This document shows positions 30,801-40,500 of a DNA stretch of 64,000 nucleotides, piece by piece. The first letter of the stretch is position 1. Each line of letters starts with the position of its first letter. A model generated the notes under the pieces. It was not told the origin of the DNA and did not search any database. It saw only the letters and a list, made by a program, of their open reading frames with translations. The DNA is from Ascoidea rubescens DSM 1968 (lineage: Eukaryota; Ascomycota; Saccharomycetes; Ascoideales; Ascoideaceae), in contig NW_017962924.1 in NCBI RefSeq assembly GCF_001661345.1, positions 464,353 through 528,352 of the forward strand. Reading direction: 5' to 3'. A program made the translations under genes and the position numbers.

Positions 30801-31224
30801 ATTATTACCCAAATATCAGAAAATGAAAACTTATGGAAAAAGACCTAAAAATCAGTTTTCTTTTAACAAAATGTCCAAAGAACATTATTTGTTAGATTCA
30901 ACTATAATATCAGATGACGACAGTTCAGACTTTGAGCTTCTTGAGGTGTTTGAAAATGCAAGACTGCAAAAAATGGCTGCAGATAATTTAAAAAAAGTAA
31001 CTGTTCATGATATAACTGATGATAGTAATTTTGATGAGATGGATGATCGTAAAAAAAGACAAAACCTAAGCAAATACAAAAACAATGGTTCCAGCAAGAA
31101 TAAGAGAAGATCCCAAAATCACGAATCAGGCAGTATGAAAAAAAGAACTCGATCTAATATTAAAAATCAAAAAGAAAACTCGACATTGATTGACGAGCTT
31201 AGTTTTTCGAATATTAGTAACTAA
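27826..31224 (+). CDS. SCM3: Scm3/HJURP-type CENP-A (Cse4) chaperone, greatly enlarged
   Basis: 1,132 aa from the ATG at 27826 (four codons upstream are in frame but start with TTG). The centromeric-histone-chaperone signature lies near residues 365-405: WNSIIKKYSSY, then QGDLVD and TGEIVEDNGHLKS, matching S. cerevisiae Scm3 almost residue for residue. Scm3 deposits Cse4/CENP-A at centromeres and is only 223 aa in S. cerevisiae. Here a long N terminus with a predicted helix (LIEIQENQLKIINSIKKHQKQF), an Asn-rich linker, a run of (S/L)-T-P-(F/L) repeats (about residues 494-675), and a Lys-rich tail with many TP/SP sites surround the core. The tail KRRS/KKRTRS suggests nuclear import or DNA binding. 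Family assignment rests on the short core, but that core is highly specific. Confidence 0.82.
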   Translation: MKNDDSKIDFQNEETEHDRRQGVSEPYFLNIPNNQYMRKLIEIQENQLKIINSIKKHQKQFQLLSQDFPFLKKEMLLDFVDEKYDENNNNRDSNERLGSFNRRFQSDFNENQNFDYDTDKSIQSLNSESHENEEAHSRQNNYHKINLNDNNNTNSNNNSNIIKSPNNANDTKDNSHENPNTKNSNKNKEIQNLENNKKDIKLASSSTDNSTNDISHNSYENDDSYTLLMDLGKQLKSKITYKFNTSNINLSFVQNESSLSDDNNNENKDFQNTEILDDIYYAFNHISNGIDGSNIAENNNSISIANYSDSTNDSDNKNDYDSGQTHIANQKKKEKERERENNNLNLDSKEKIEKLKLKSTKKIKSQWNSIIKKYSSYDLNNQGDLVDIFTGEIVEDNGHLKSIDSKNSNLWKLFSNKQKIIAKSKNDESDEQISKIDEEFKSEKNNQDNTQNDPIKNKENIELIPKINLNNNIHAHDSYLIEDNPKFHLTGIETSTPFFPNKNALDIEVNSIGTLTPFLFDKNNLGINNINLYGIETLTPFPLFKRKPFLLKDQIQTSTPLLKNNEIHFDLNNIDTSTPFSSNQIDINNFKTGNLNLNSTKLKSSILNPKNQFNISISDLQTSTPLPTFLNNKPNANKLNANPDNNNKYSSDNYINKNYQDNGSINDNLVFLTPKPITAKSKRKLQLYSIKKTANQSDILLMDDLDLLSSSRKTKKTTPKKLKRLSRNPFAFNKNKNNKKLSNDKTRNKNRNQKPMGNNISLNNSTVFDNDVENIEERKLSGIPQDNDDDYESTQTDNQRYNNYLNSDEFIQSITAPKRVNESLPEFNKSMIDSSPLKNKSNTESSINSGFSKGNTSTEFYKKKKSSIHLNQELLSSQAISGNETIISNNIYGRNKNDSIQAKSNNALFNINTPSPIRSKNYLKEENNMAIDKKSHKTGESLSIISLNSNDSTLESVHNKTKKENILYDVKTPKNVNFTTDNETFEFERETKLLPKYQKMKTYGKRPKNQFSFNKMSKEHYLLDSTIISDDDSSDFELLEVFENARLQKMAADNLKKVTVHDITDDSNFDEMDDRKKRQNLSKYKNNGSSKNKRRSQNHESGSMKKRTRSNIKNQKENSTLIDELSFSNISN
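29300..29850 (+). repeat. S/L-T-P-F/L repeat region in SCM3
   Basis: Seven T-P motifs recur at 15-50-residue spacing: TSTPF, TLTPF, TLTPF, TSTPL, TSTPF, TSTPL and LTPKP, each usually preceded by Ile/Leu-x. Four contain S-T-P, which matches the known Polo-box docking consensus S-(pT)-P once a proline-directed kinase has acted. Confidence 0.75.
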
Positions 31225-31480
31225 CAAATCAAATATTTATGATTGCATCAATTTTTTTGTTTTAACTTTAACTTATTCAATTTTTTGTTTTTATTTGATT
31301 GATTCTGTTTATTTCATTCATTTCATGTGTTTATTTGTTCTTATTTTGAATAGACTTGTATTATATTACTTTGCATTTTTTTGTTTACATTTCATGTTTT
31401 TTTGACACAAAATAAAAAAAACATTCTATCTATTTATATATAATTATGTAGATAAAGGATGGTTGAGATGGTTAAGCAAC
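31225..31480. other. Convergent 3' region of SCM3 and RPN5
   Basis: 256 bp of T-rich then TATATA-containing sequence, typical of yeast 3' ends on both strands. No gene seen. Confidence 0.4.
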
Positions 31481-32939
31481 TCATGATTTGATGCCACTCA
31501 TCATTTCTTCTTTTGTGATCAAATGCCCAATAGTTTCAACGTGATTTAACAACTGTTCGATGCTATCAGACCAGTTGTTTAAAATTTCATTTGAATCTTG
31601 AGGTTTAACAAAAGAAACAACCTTGGCAGGTCTGTTAATTTTGGCATAAATTATTCCATTATTAACTAAGTCGCTTATGAAGGATTCGGTTTCAAATTCA
31701 GACAAGTCTAATAATTGAACTAGTCTGTTTAATCTGATGTTTGAATAATATTTTGCTATAACTCTTAGATTATGTTCAATGACTCTTTTTTTCAAATCGC
31801 TCCAATGGGCGTCAACAGCTTCTAAATCAGATTTTGATTGATCTTTTGATAAATTTCTGTTGAATATGAAATTTTTATTTAATTCGTCGCCAAAGTTTTT
31901 CTCAATTATGGGCCACCTCATCAATTCTTGGGTAATAAAGGATTTGATCAATTCATATTGTAAAGGCAATTTTTTCAAGTTTGGATCATTATAGATTCTG
32001 TTGATTAAATCATTTTGGTAGTTATTGTAGGGAGATAAAATTATAAAATAAGCAATGTTGGTCAAGATTTCGCTTAGCTTTAATTTATCAGATTTAATTG
32101 AGTCGATTTCATAGATTGATAAATAGTACTTGACGATATTTGCATAGTCGTTGGCATGTAAACCGATTTTAACCATCAATTGATAATAACTTAATTTTAT
32201 ATCATGGAATTTTTGTAAATTGAGGGTTTTTGGTAAGATTTTTCTTGCTAAGATTTTTGCTTGTTCAAAATCGCCTTTCTTGATGGACAAGTCAATTTGA
32301 ATTAAGATAAATTCCATTTTTTCTCTAATTTCCATCGAGCCATAAGTTTCAACCTGTAGTTCGCACATTAAATCACAAGATGCTTCAATATCATTGAATC
32401 TAACTAATTTGATTTCTGACAACAACTTAGTTACTCTTGCTCTTTCAACTTCAACGTAAATTTTGTTTTCGGTAACGATTCTAATGTTTTCGATGGTTTT
32501 GATCTTCAAGTCCAATTCTTTTTTGATATTATCATTAAGATTGTCTAATTTTGAAATGATTTGCTGAACCATTTTTTGAGTGGCCAACTTTAACTGGCCA
32601 TGTTTTTTGGATAATAAGATCAACTGTTCATTTAGTGTGTCCCAGTCATCTTTGGAAGTTAACAAATCGACTATATAGGTCAAAACTCTTTTGGAAGATA
32701 CAAGATCAGAAGACTGCCTGGTTTGTTTTTCTAATATCAACAATTTTTCTAGAGCAGCTTTGTAGTCTTGCTGTATATAAAGTTAGTGCCACCCAAAAAC
32801 AAAAAGTAGAAAATAGACAGAAAGAAAGCCTGCAGAACAAGAATTGGCAACGTACCTGTGCAAGCTCCTCAACCTGAGGAAGCTGCTCGTCAATTGTAGC
32901 AGAAAAGTCCTTTTTTGGTTTGTAAAGAGCGTCAGACAT
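31481..32939 (-). CDS. RPN5: 26S proteasome lid subunit Rpn5 (one intron)
   Basis: Two exons: 32856-32939 (28 codons) and 31481-32770, joined in phase 0 to give 457 aa (S. cerevisiae 445). Rpn5 is a PCI-domain scaffold of the 19S lid and a COP9-signalosome partner. Splicing restores VEELAQ|QDYKAALEKLLILEK, the conserved N-terminal alpha-helix. Later hallmarks are KHGQLKLATQ, VTENKIYVEVERARVTK, CELQVETYGSME, ELMRWPIIEKNF, KRVIEHNLRVIAKYYS and SDLVNNGIIYAKINRPAK (PCI/winged helix), then ETIGHLITKEEM. Without splicing the frame would start at a non-ATG codon and lose 37 conserved residues. It shares a divergent promoter with the glyoxalase II gene. Confidence 0.96.
32771..32855 (-). other. RPN5: RPN5 intron
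   Basis: 85 nt: donor GTACGT, branch site CACTAAC, acceptor TTTATATACAG only about 11 nt after the branch site. Phase 0. Supported by the restored Rpn5 N terminus. Confidence 0.93.
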
Positions 32940-33204
32940 TGTTGATGAGCTGTATTTTATCATCAGAATTTGTCTTCAGAAGAAGCTCCATCAAAATCTG
33001 AGATCTGAAAATCCAAAAAGAAAATCCGCAGAAAGCACGGATATCACGTGACACGGATATATCCGCTTAAACATATCCGTGACACGGCTGACGTGGTGAT
33101 GACTCAGCAATATCCGCATCCGTTCTCTGCTGCTTCTGCTGCTTCTGCTGCTTTTGCTGCCAGAAAAAAGAGGAGCAAGAAGAAACGCTGCTCCAGAAGT
33201 AGCA
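32940..33204. promoter_or_regulatory. Divergent promoter of RPN5 and glyoxalase II with CACGTG and CGGAT motifs
   Basis: 265 bp. Between 33025 and 33125 there are AATCCGCA, CACGGATATC, ACACGGATATATCCGC, ATATCCGTG and ATATCCGCATCCG, with TCACGTGA at 33044-33051 in the middle. The motif family is shared with two other divergent promoters in the window. I do not see the proteasome element GGTGGCAAA. Confidence 0.55.
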
Positions 33205-34286
33205 ATGTTCAGGGCAGTAGCAGCAGCACCCAGAACAACAGGAGCACCATGGGCTGTGCCAGGTCTTTTGCTAGCGAGATGTGTATGTTCCTTTTTCTCT
33301 TTAAATTACTAATCTCTTGTTATTGATTGGTCTCACTAACTTATACCACATCTTCTGTTTAATCAAACACTGTTTGTTAGCCCCAGTCTGTTATCAATTA
33401 CAATTGTCTTGCTCACACTAGAAACATGCATGTTGAATCAATTCCTATGAGATGGCACAGAGGTGATAACTATGCCTATTTACTAATCGATGACGAGACC
33501 TTGGATTCATGGCTAATTGATCCTGCTGAACCCAAGGATGTTATAAACTATTTGCAATTGAAAAAAGACGACAGATCAGTCAGATCAATCAATTCTGCGC
33601 CTGCTGCTTTTAATCTCCCAGCCAACTATAATCTATCGTCCAATTTGAAAGCGATAGTTAATACCCATCATCACTATGATCATGCTGGTGGAAATCCTTT
33701 TTTTAGCAAACTATTCCCAAATTTACCAATTATAGCAGGAAAGGACTCGAATTTAGTCTCGTTGGTTCCCAGTGATAATCAAGTTTTCAAACTAGGCAAC
33801 AATATCGAAATCACAGCCATTCATACCCCATGCCATACAGTGGATTCAATCTGTTATTTTGCGACTGATTTGAAGACAAGGAAAAAAGTTGCTTTCACTG
33901 GCGACACTTTGTTCACTGCAGGCTGTGGAAGATTCTTTGAAGGCAATGGTGAAGATATGGACAATTCATTGAATGTCAAGTTGAAAACTGCGTTGCCAAA
34001 GGACACAATTATTTATCCAGGCCATGAATACACCAAAGACAATATCAAGTTTGCCAAATCTGTTTTGAAAAACAATTTGTTATTATCTTTTGTGGAAAGC
34101 CAAATCAAGGACAAAGAGTATACTACTGGTTTATTCACAATCGAGGACGAAATCAATTTCAATCCCTTTATGAGAATTGAAGATGAAGAGGTCTTAATTG
34201 CAACTAATTCTGCTATAAATTCGTCTCAAGACCGATTTAAAATCATGGATAAATTGAGAGAAATGAAAAATAATTTTAAATCATGA
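33205..34286 (+). CDS. GLO4: Glyoxalase II (hydroxyacylglutathione hydrolase), with a spliced mitochondrial form
   Basis: The enzyme hydrolyses S-lactoylglutathione to lactate and glutathione, ending methylglyoxal detoxification. The body starting MHVESIPMRW (ATG 33426, 286 aa) has THHHYDHAGG (metal ligands, residues 80-86), a His in IHTPCHT, FTGDTLF and YPGHEYT. Upstream, an ATG at 33205 opens 26 codons (MFRAVAAAPRTTGAPW..., Arg-containing and acid-free) that join in frame, through an intron with donor 33283, to the residues just before MHV, giving ...LAHTRNMHVESIP. Yeast mitochondrial Glo4 has the same RNMHV...MRW junction. I infer a long mitochondrial form (326 or 328 aa) and a short cytosolic form from one gene. 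If only the short form is made, GLO2 would be the better symbol. Confidence 0.88.
33283..33386 (+). other. Glyoxalase II intron with two in-frame acceptors
   Basis: Donor GTATGT (33283-33288), branch site CACTAAC (33334-33340). Acceptors TTAG at 33380 and CCAG at 33386 are six bases apart; both keep the frame to the ATG at 33426. An in-frame TAG ends exactly at 33380, so the exon is open only from the acceptor onward. Confidence 0.75.
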
Positions 34287-34566
34287 TTATTTCAAATTAG
34301 GCACCACATATCTATATAGTATATATTTATTTATTTATTTATTTTTATATATTTTATTTTTTTTAAACAAACCATTAAAAATTTAAAACTAAAATCAAAA
34401 TCAAAATCAAAATCAAAATCAAAATCAAAATCAAAATCAAAATCAAAATCAAAATCAAAATCAAAAGACAAAAGACAAAGAAGAACCAAAAAATCAAGTA
34501 AATAAGTAAAGAATTAGATAAGTAATTAAATAAAGTAGAGAAATAAAATTATATGAAAACATATAT
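34287..34566. other. Convergent 3' region of glyoxalase II and GYP1
   Basis: 280 bp, nearly all A/T apart from the AAAATC microsatellite. No gene seen. Confidence 0.4.
34391..34464 (+). repeat. AAAATC hexanucleotide microsatellite
   Basis: About 12 perfect tandem AAAATC units in the non-coding space between converging genes. A likely length-polymorphic marker. Confidence 0.95.
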
Positions 34567-36607
34567 CTATGAATGACTTTTTAAATGTGCTGATGCATTT
34601 TTATACAAACTTTGCCAAACATATGCTTCACTCAACAACACTCCAACATCTTCTTCTGTCCAGTTGGTTGTTGGGGGATTTTGCAAAAAAATCATTATAT
34701 CTTGAAATTCCATCTGCTTCAATTCGTCACTCCATTTAACCAAAAATGCAGCACAAACGTATATATGAAATTCGCTAAAGCCATTTATGCCTTCGGTTAA
34801 ATAAGTGTCCCACATTCTAATGATGTTGTCTATTGACAATTCTCTCATTAACAAGCAATTCATCCATCTGAATGAAAACTGTAGGAATTCTATACCTTCT
34901 TTTTCCAAGTGATTGGCCAACTCAATATCTATTCTATAAATTAGATCCTTTAGCTCATTGACCTGGCGAATTATTCCAGGCTGGGCGTGGATGTAGTTAT
35001 CTTGAATAGAATCTAGTAGTTTCGTTAGACACCAGAATGTATCGGCTTCAACAGCATTTAATATATCTTGATTTACGTTGGATGGATCAAAATTGTCGAG
35101 CGAGTTTTTATTGTTGTCCAAGTTGAGGTAATTTGATAAAAAAACTTGGAAAAAGGGAGTTGATAGATCGTTTATGCCCTGAACATAACCACTGGCAGGA
35201 TGTCTAACAGCCCATAGGTATAGTATTCTTTCTAAAGATTTTTGGATAATTGGATATGAGTATAGTTTGAGATGTGGGTTGGTTCTTGGAACGTCGATGG
35301 ATATTTGGTGCCATGTTGTTTGGTCTTTTATTGGGCCATCGTTACTATTATTGAATAGTTGGTTGATACTATCTAGATACTCTTTTCTTTTTCTTTTTAG
35401 AGTGGAAGCACGTCTATCGTTGTTGGATGGCAAGTAGTTTAGTAGTAGCTGCCATGATATTGATCTGAATTCCATGGGGATGCCATTCCAAGATAGCTTT
35501 TTTAGGTTATTCAAGTCGATAATGGAGTTTGAAGTAAGTAGGATTTTTTTGAATTTATTGAATCTCGATAAAGAAGCGTTGATCTGTTCATTTTGAGCAA
35601 TTGAGTTTAGATTGAAGGTTTTGTTTATTATTAGTTTTGAGTTGTTGATTAGAGAGAGTGGGTAGGTTAGATTGTATAGATTTGATCTTGGGTCTATTAT
35701 AATGGATTTGTAGTTTGATTTTATGCCAAACTGGAGTGAGTTGAGGTTTAGATCTGGATACAATTGGTTCATATCGTCAACGCTGCTATCGAGACTCTCG
35801 TTGAAGGAGGAATTGGTTGTGTTATTAGTACGTGTGTTATTGGTGGGGTATTTCTGGCTGCTGTTGTTACTGTTGTTGTTGTTGTTGTTGGGATCAAACT
35901 GGAAGTCGTTCTCTACTTCGTTTAACGAGTTGTCGATGGTTGCATCCCAGTCATCGTCAAAGTCAGTCTGTTTGAATTTTTTCTTGTGGATACTGTTGTA
36001 GTTCAAATTGTTGTTGGTGGACAAATTTGGCGAGCTGTAGAAGGTAGAAGGAGGTGATTTGGATGATCTTGACTGGGAAGTGGAGCGACGATGGTTGATG
36101 ATGTTGGTGATGGCGTTGTTGGCAGCACTGTTGAGGCTGTTTTTGCTACTGAGGTTGTGGGGATGGTTGTAGAGATAGGTGTGGGACTGGCTGTGGGAGC
36201 CTGGTTTGGGAGAAGAGGATATCTTCCTCAAACTCTCGTTGTTCTTCAACGAAGCTGTGGGCAACAACCCATGGGAGAAGGAAGCACCTATGATCTTGGG
36301 GTCTTCGTGCACAGGCTTTTCCTTCTTGCTTTTACTGGCAAAGGAGCTCTTTTTGGAGAGGTTTTTCATGAAAGAGGAAATGGTAGTCCCTCGTCCCCCA
36401 TTCTCAGAAAACACAAATTCGTTTTGATCTAAAAGAACAGTTAATAAGCTGCCAGTGGAAGAAGAGCAGAAAAGAATACATGAGTAACATACAGATTTGG
36501 GACATTTCCTGGAGACCAGCGAGGTGTTAGTAGGAGCTGGAGGAAGAGGAGGAGCAGGAGAAGATACGTACTGGAGAACGAGCTGGAGTGGGCTTCTTTG
36601 AGGGCAT
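34567..36607 (-). CDS. GYP1: Rab GTPase-activating protein Gyp1 (three exons, 16-nt micro-exon)
   Basis: Proposed exons 36572-36607, 36493-36508 and 34567-36428 give 637 aa. Gyp1 is the TBC-domain GAP for Ypt1/Sec4 at the Golgi. The TBC domain fills the C-terminal half: LSWNGIPMEFRSISWQLLL, WHQISIDVPRTNP (catalytic Arg finger near residue 397), RHPASGYVQGIND (Gln finger), EADTFWCLTKLLD, FRWMNCLLMRE. The N-terminal half is Ser/Asn-rich with the short DDDWDATID motif. Unspliced, the frame starts at GTG and its first ATG is deep inside. Both junction phases agree: MPSKKPTPARSP | EMSQI(Y) | QNEFVFSEN. Starting at the ATG inside the micro-exon is the alternative. Divergent from TRZ1 by 357 bp. Confidence 0.9.
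36429..36492 (-). other. GYP1: GYP1 intron 2
   Basis: 64 nt: donor GTATGT, branch site TATTAAC, acceptor TTTTAG about 11 nt later. Phase 1. It follows the micro-exon. Confidence 0.85.
36493..36508 (-). other. GYP1: GYP1 16-nt micro-exon
   Basis: The exon GAAATGTCCCAAATCT lies between acceptor CTCCAG and donor GTATGT. It begins in phase 0 and ends in phase 1, matching both neighbours. It also contains a possible alternative start codon. Confidence 0.75.
36509..36571 (-). other. GYP1: GYP1 intron 1
   Basis: 63 nt: donor GTACGT, perfect branch site TACTAAC, acceptor CTCCAG about 17 nt later. Phase 0. If exon 1 is untranslated, this is a 5'UTR intron. Confidence 0.78.
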
Positions 36608-36964
36608 TTTGAGAGAAACACTGGAGAAAGAGCTGGAGAAAGAGCTGAGTTGGTGAAGAAAGAGAGGAAAGAGAGGGATTTGCTGGATGAGTTTTGTTTT
36701 CTTTTTCCGCTGTGAAAATTTGTCTGTTATTCTCAAGCTCAACTTTTGCTCTTCTCTGTGCTGCTTCTGCTTCCTGTGCTTCTGATTCCTCTGCTGAAGA
36801 GTTGTGGATGTTTCTGCTGCTGTTGCCACCTTCCCCATCGTCGTCTGAAGCTGTTTTCACTACGCTGTACATCCCATGAGCTTTCCCTTTACCAAAGGGC
36901 CCCATCTCTTCTTGCCTTTCTCTATCCATCGCCAAAAAGCTTCTCATCCTCTGCTGCCAGCAAC
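36608..36964. promoter_or_regulatory. Divergent promoter of GYP1 and TRZ1
   Basis: 357 bp with CTG/CTT-rich stretches that open several spurious frames on both strands. No TATA box or known site stands out. Confidence 0.35.
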
Positions 36965-37482
36965 ATGTTTGAGATCAAAACTGTTGTGAGCATCACCTCT
37001 GACACCACCAGTCCAGTCCTCCTCTTGAGGTCCAAGATCAACAACACCAGGTACATCTTTGGCAAAGTTCCTGAGGGTTCGCAGAGAGTTTTTGCTGAGA
37101 ATCAAATCAAATTGAGTGGGTCCCTAACTGTTCCTGCTCCTGCTCCTGCTACTCCTGCTTCTATTGCTGTTCCTATCCCTGCTACTGATGAAGAGGGGCA
37201 AGGTAAAAGCAATAGGAAGAAAAGAAGGCCCAATCAAACACCAAGGCTTCCCAGAAAGTCTGCTAAAAAATCTTTTTTGTTCAAGGGAATCTTTCTCACT
37301 GGAAACTTGGACTACAACTCAATTGGAGGTTTGCCTGGTTTGATATTGACTGTTGCTGACCAGGGCACTACTAAACTAAATATCTTTCATGGTTCCAACC
37401 TAATTCACTACATTGTGTCGACCTGGAGATCCTTTGTTTTCAGAAATGCAATTGATCTAAACGTTTTCAATTTTTTTGATTT

Positions 37483-37551
<69 letters not shown>

Positions 37552-40500
37552 TAATAAAAATAAAAGCCAACCTATCATTAACAAAGATAACCAATATGAA
37601 GATGAAAACCTTATCATAAAGCCTTTCACCATAAACTCATCTCAAATCACCCCTTCTTACGACCCAAACCTAGATCTATCATCCCAAAACCAACAAAAAA
37701 CACAAACTTATATAAAATCTTATCTCCAAAATATCATAAAGAACATGTTTCCAAATGACTTTATCCAAAATCCCACAACTTCTGAAATAATAGACTTGGA
37801 AATCAAATCACTAAAAAACCCCGTAGTTAATTCTCCTCTACCACTTTTAAATAAAAACCTATCATCCACATCCTACCTAATTCATTTCAAACCAACCAGA
37901 GGAAAATTCGATGTTGAAAAAGCAAATGAATTGAAAATCCCAAAAGGCTCATTATACGCAGAACTAACAAGGGGAAATTCAATCACCTTGGAAGATGGTC
38001 AAGTTATTCTTCCCGAACAGGTTTTATCAAAAGGCAAGACGTTTCAAAATGCCCTAATCATCGACATCCCAGACTATTCCTATTTGGAAAATACAATCAA
38101 TTCAAACTGCTGGTTTGAAACAATCAATGACATTGACAAAGACAAAGACAAAAACATCATCGGCTTGGTCTACTTGCTCCTCGGTAAAGATATCGACCCA
38201 AAATCTTATCTACTTTTCGACTTTTACAATAAATTCATTCAGAAAAATAAAGATGTCAAATTTGTCATATCTCATCCCCTCTATAGCCCAAATCACTTGG
38301 TTTTTCAAAAAAGTGCAATCATGACTTTGAAATTAAAATCAGTATCAAATTTAGATTATTCCCTACCCAATTTTAACAACAACTACTTGTCCCTAAATAA
38401 AATTAATACAGAACTAAATATGTTACATCATAATAATACGGATCATCTCAACCCTTTAATCCAAAATCAGTCCTTTTTAATTCGACCTAACAAACCATGG
38501 AATATTTCTCCCAATCCACCTTTAATCTATAATAATGATGTTTTTTGGTCAGAAATGTTTGACACTAATGTTAAACCAGTACTAACAAGCAAAAATGTTA
38601 GTTCAATTAAAGCTAATCTCTTAAAGAAAACAAATCTTGCACAAAGATTCTTGTCAAATTCTCCTATTTTTGCTTTTCTTAAAAGACTTAAAAATCCCTA
38701 CGTTCAAAAAAGACAATCCTTAAAATTTTTAAGAGATAAAGTTAAATTTATAACTTTAGGAACTGGAAGTGCTTTACCTTCTGTTTCGCGTAATGTTATT
38801 TCAACTTTGGTTCGTATTCCTCAATTTTCTATATCTTCAAATCAAAATATAAGTCATTCAAAAAAACTAGACTACTCTTCAATTTTATTGGATGCTGGAG
38901 AAAACACTTTAGGATCAATTGAAAGAATTTTCTCAACTCAAAAGGAAATTGAAACATTATTTTTAGAATTAAAATTCATCTTTCTATCACATTTACACGC
39001 TGATCATCATTTGGGTATAATCCCCATAATTAAAAAATGGTGTGAAATTAATCAAAAAAATGGGAAATCTGATAATACTTTATTTATTGCTGCACCATGG
39101 CAATATAACAACTTTTTAAATGAATGGAATGAAATTGAAAATTCATCTTATTCCCTTGAAAATGTTATATTTATTAACAATCAGGCATTATTGCATAATA
39201 GAAAAGAATTATACATGGAAAGAATGGAAAAAAAAAAAAAAAAAAAGCAAGAAGCCAAAAAAACAGAAGAATCCAGGAAAATCGCTGATGAAATTAACCT
39301 AGATATTGCTATTTTATTCGAAAAAGGCGAAGAAAACCAAAATGATTTGAACATCAAACATTTGAAAAATGACAATAAAGACACTAATCAAAAGATTAAG
39401 AAAGAAAACAAAGTGTCTGATCAGAGCAATAATAATGAGATTACAAAACAGTTTAGTGAAATTAACTTGCGGGGTCATCTAGCTAAATTGGAATCAAAGA
39501 TTAAACCAGAAACTGAATCAAAAACTATATCGGATATTGAACTAGAAACTGAATCAGAGGCTAGATCGGAAATTGAATTAAATTATGAATCAGATATCGA
39601 ATTTGATTATGAATCAGAGATTGAACCAAAGCCTGAAAATGTAAAATCAACTAAAGCAACAGAAGACGAACTTGCAAATATCGAATTTATTAATTTATCT
39701 AAAAACCCCAAACCTAAAAAGCCAATTAAACAATTATGTGAAAGTCTCAATATTTCTAAAATTAGTTTATGCACAGCTTTACATTGTCAATGGTCATATT
39801 CTATTTCAATTGAATTTTATTGTAAACTAATGAAGCAAAATTTTTTTAAGATTAGTTATTCTGGAGATACAAGACCAAATTTTGTTGACTTTTCCCAAAA
39901 TATTGGATATAGGAGTAATTTATTAATTCATGAAGCTACATTTGATAATAGTCTAAAATATGAAGCAGTTAAGAAACGACATTCTACTATATCAGAAGCA
40001 GTTGAAGTTGCTAAGGAAATGAAATGTAATAAGTTAATATTAACACATTTTAGTCAACGGTATCCTAAGATTCCTGTTTTTTTTGAGAAAACTAAAAATT
40101 CTAATGCTGAAATAACTACTGTTGAAAATGTTACTGAAAATGTTACTGAAAATGTTAGTATTGAAAATATTAAAATTGAAAATACTTTTGAAAATACTGT
40201 TGAAAACACTAGTTTTGAAAATGCTAATAAAGAAATTACTATTGCTGAAAACATTTTCACTGAGAATGTTAATTATGAAATGAGTGATAACAAAGAGAAT
40301 AATACTTCTATTGTTAATAAGAATGTTAATATAGATGATATCGATTATGTTGAATTTGAAGAAGATGAAGAGGGGGACATAACCGAGGACCAGAACAGTG
40401 ATTATCCTTCAAACATGGATATTGTATTTTCATTTGATGGAATGATGGGCTCATATGAAACCATGGGCCAACAAAAACTTGTTCTTAATACATTACATGA

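Noticed and set aside
33048-33326. 92-codon forward frame (Ser/Ala-rich) before glyoxalase II
   Set aside because: It overlaps the presequence exon in a different frame and does not join to the enzyme; the ATG at 33205 in the other frame fits the donor and acceptors.
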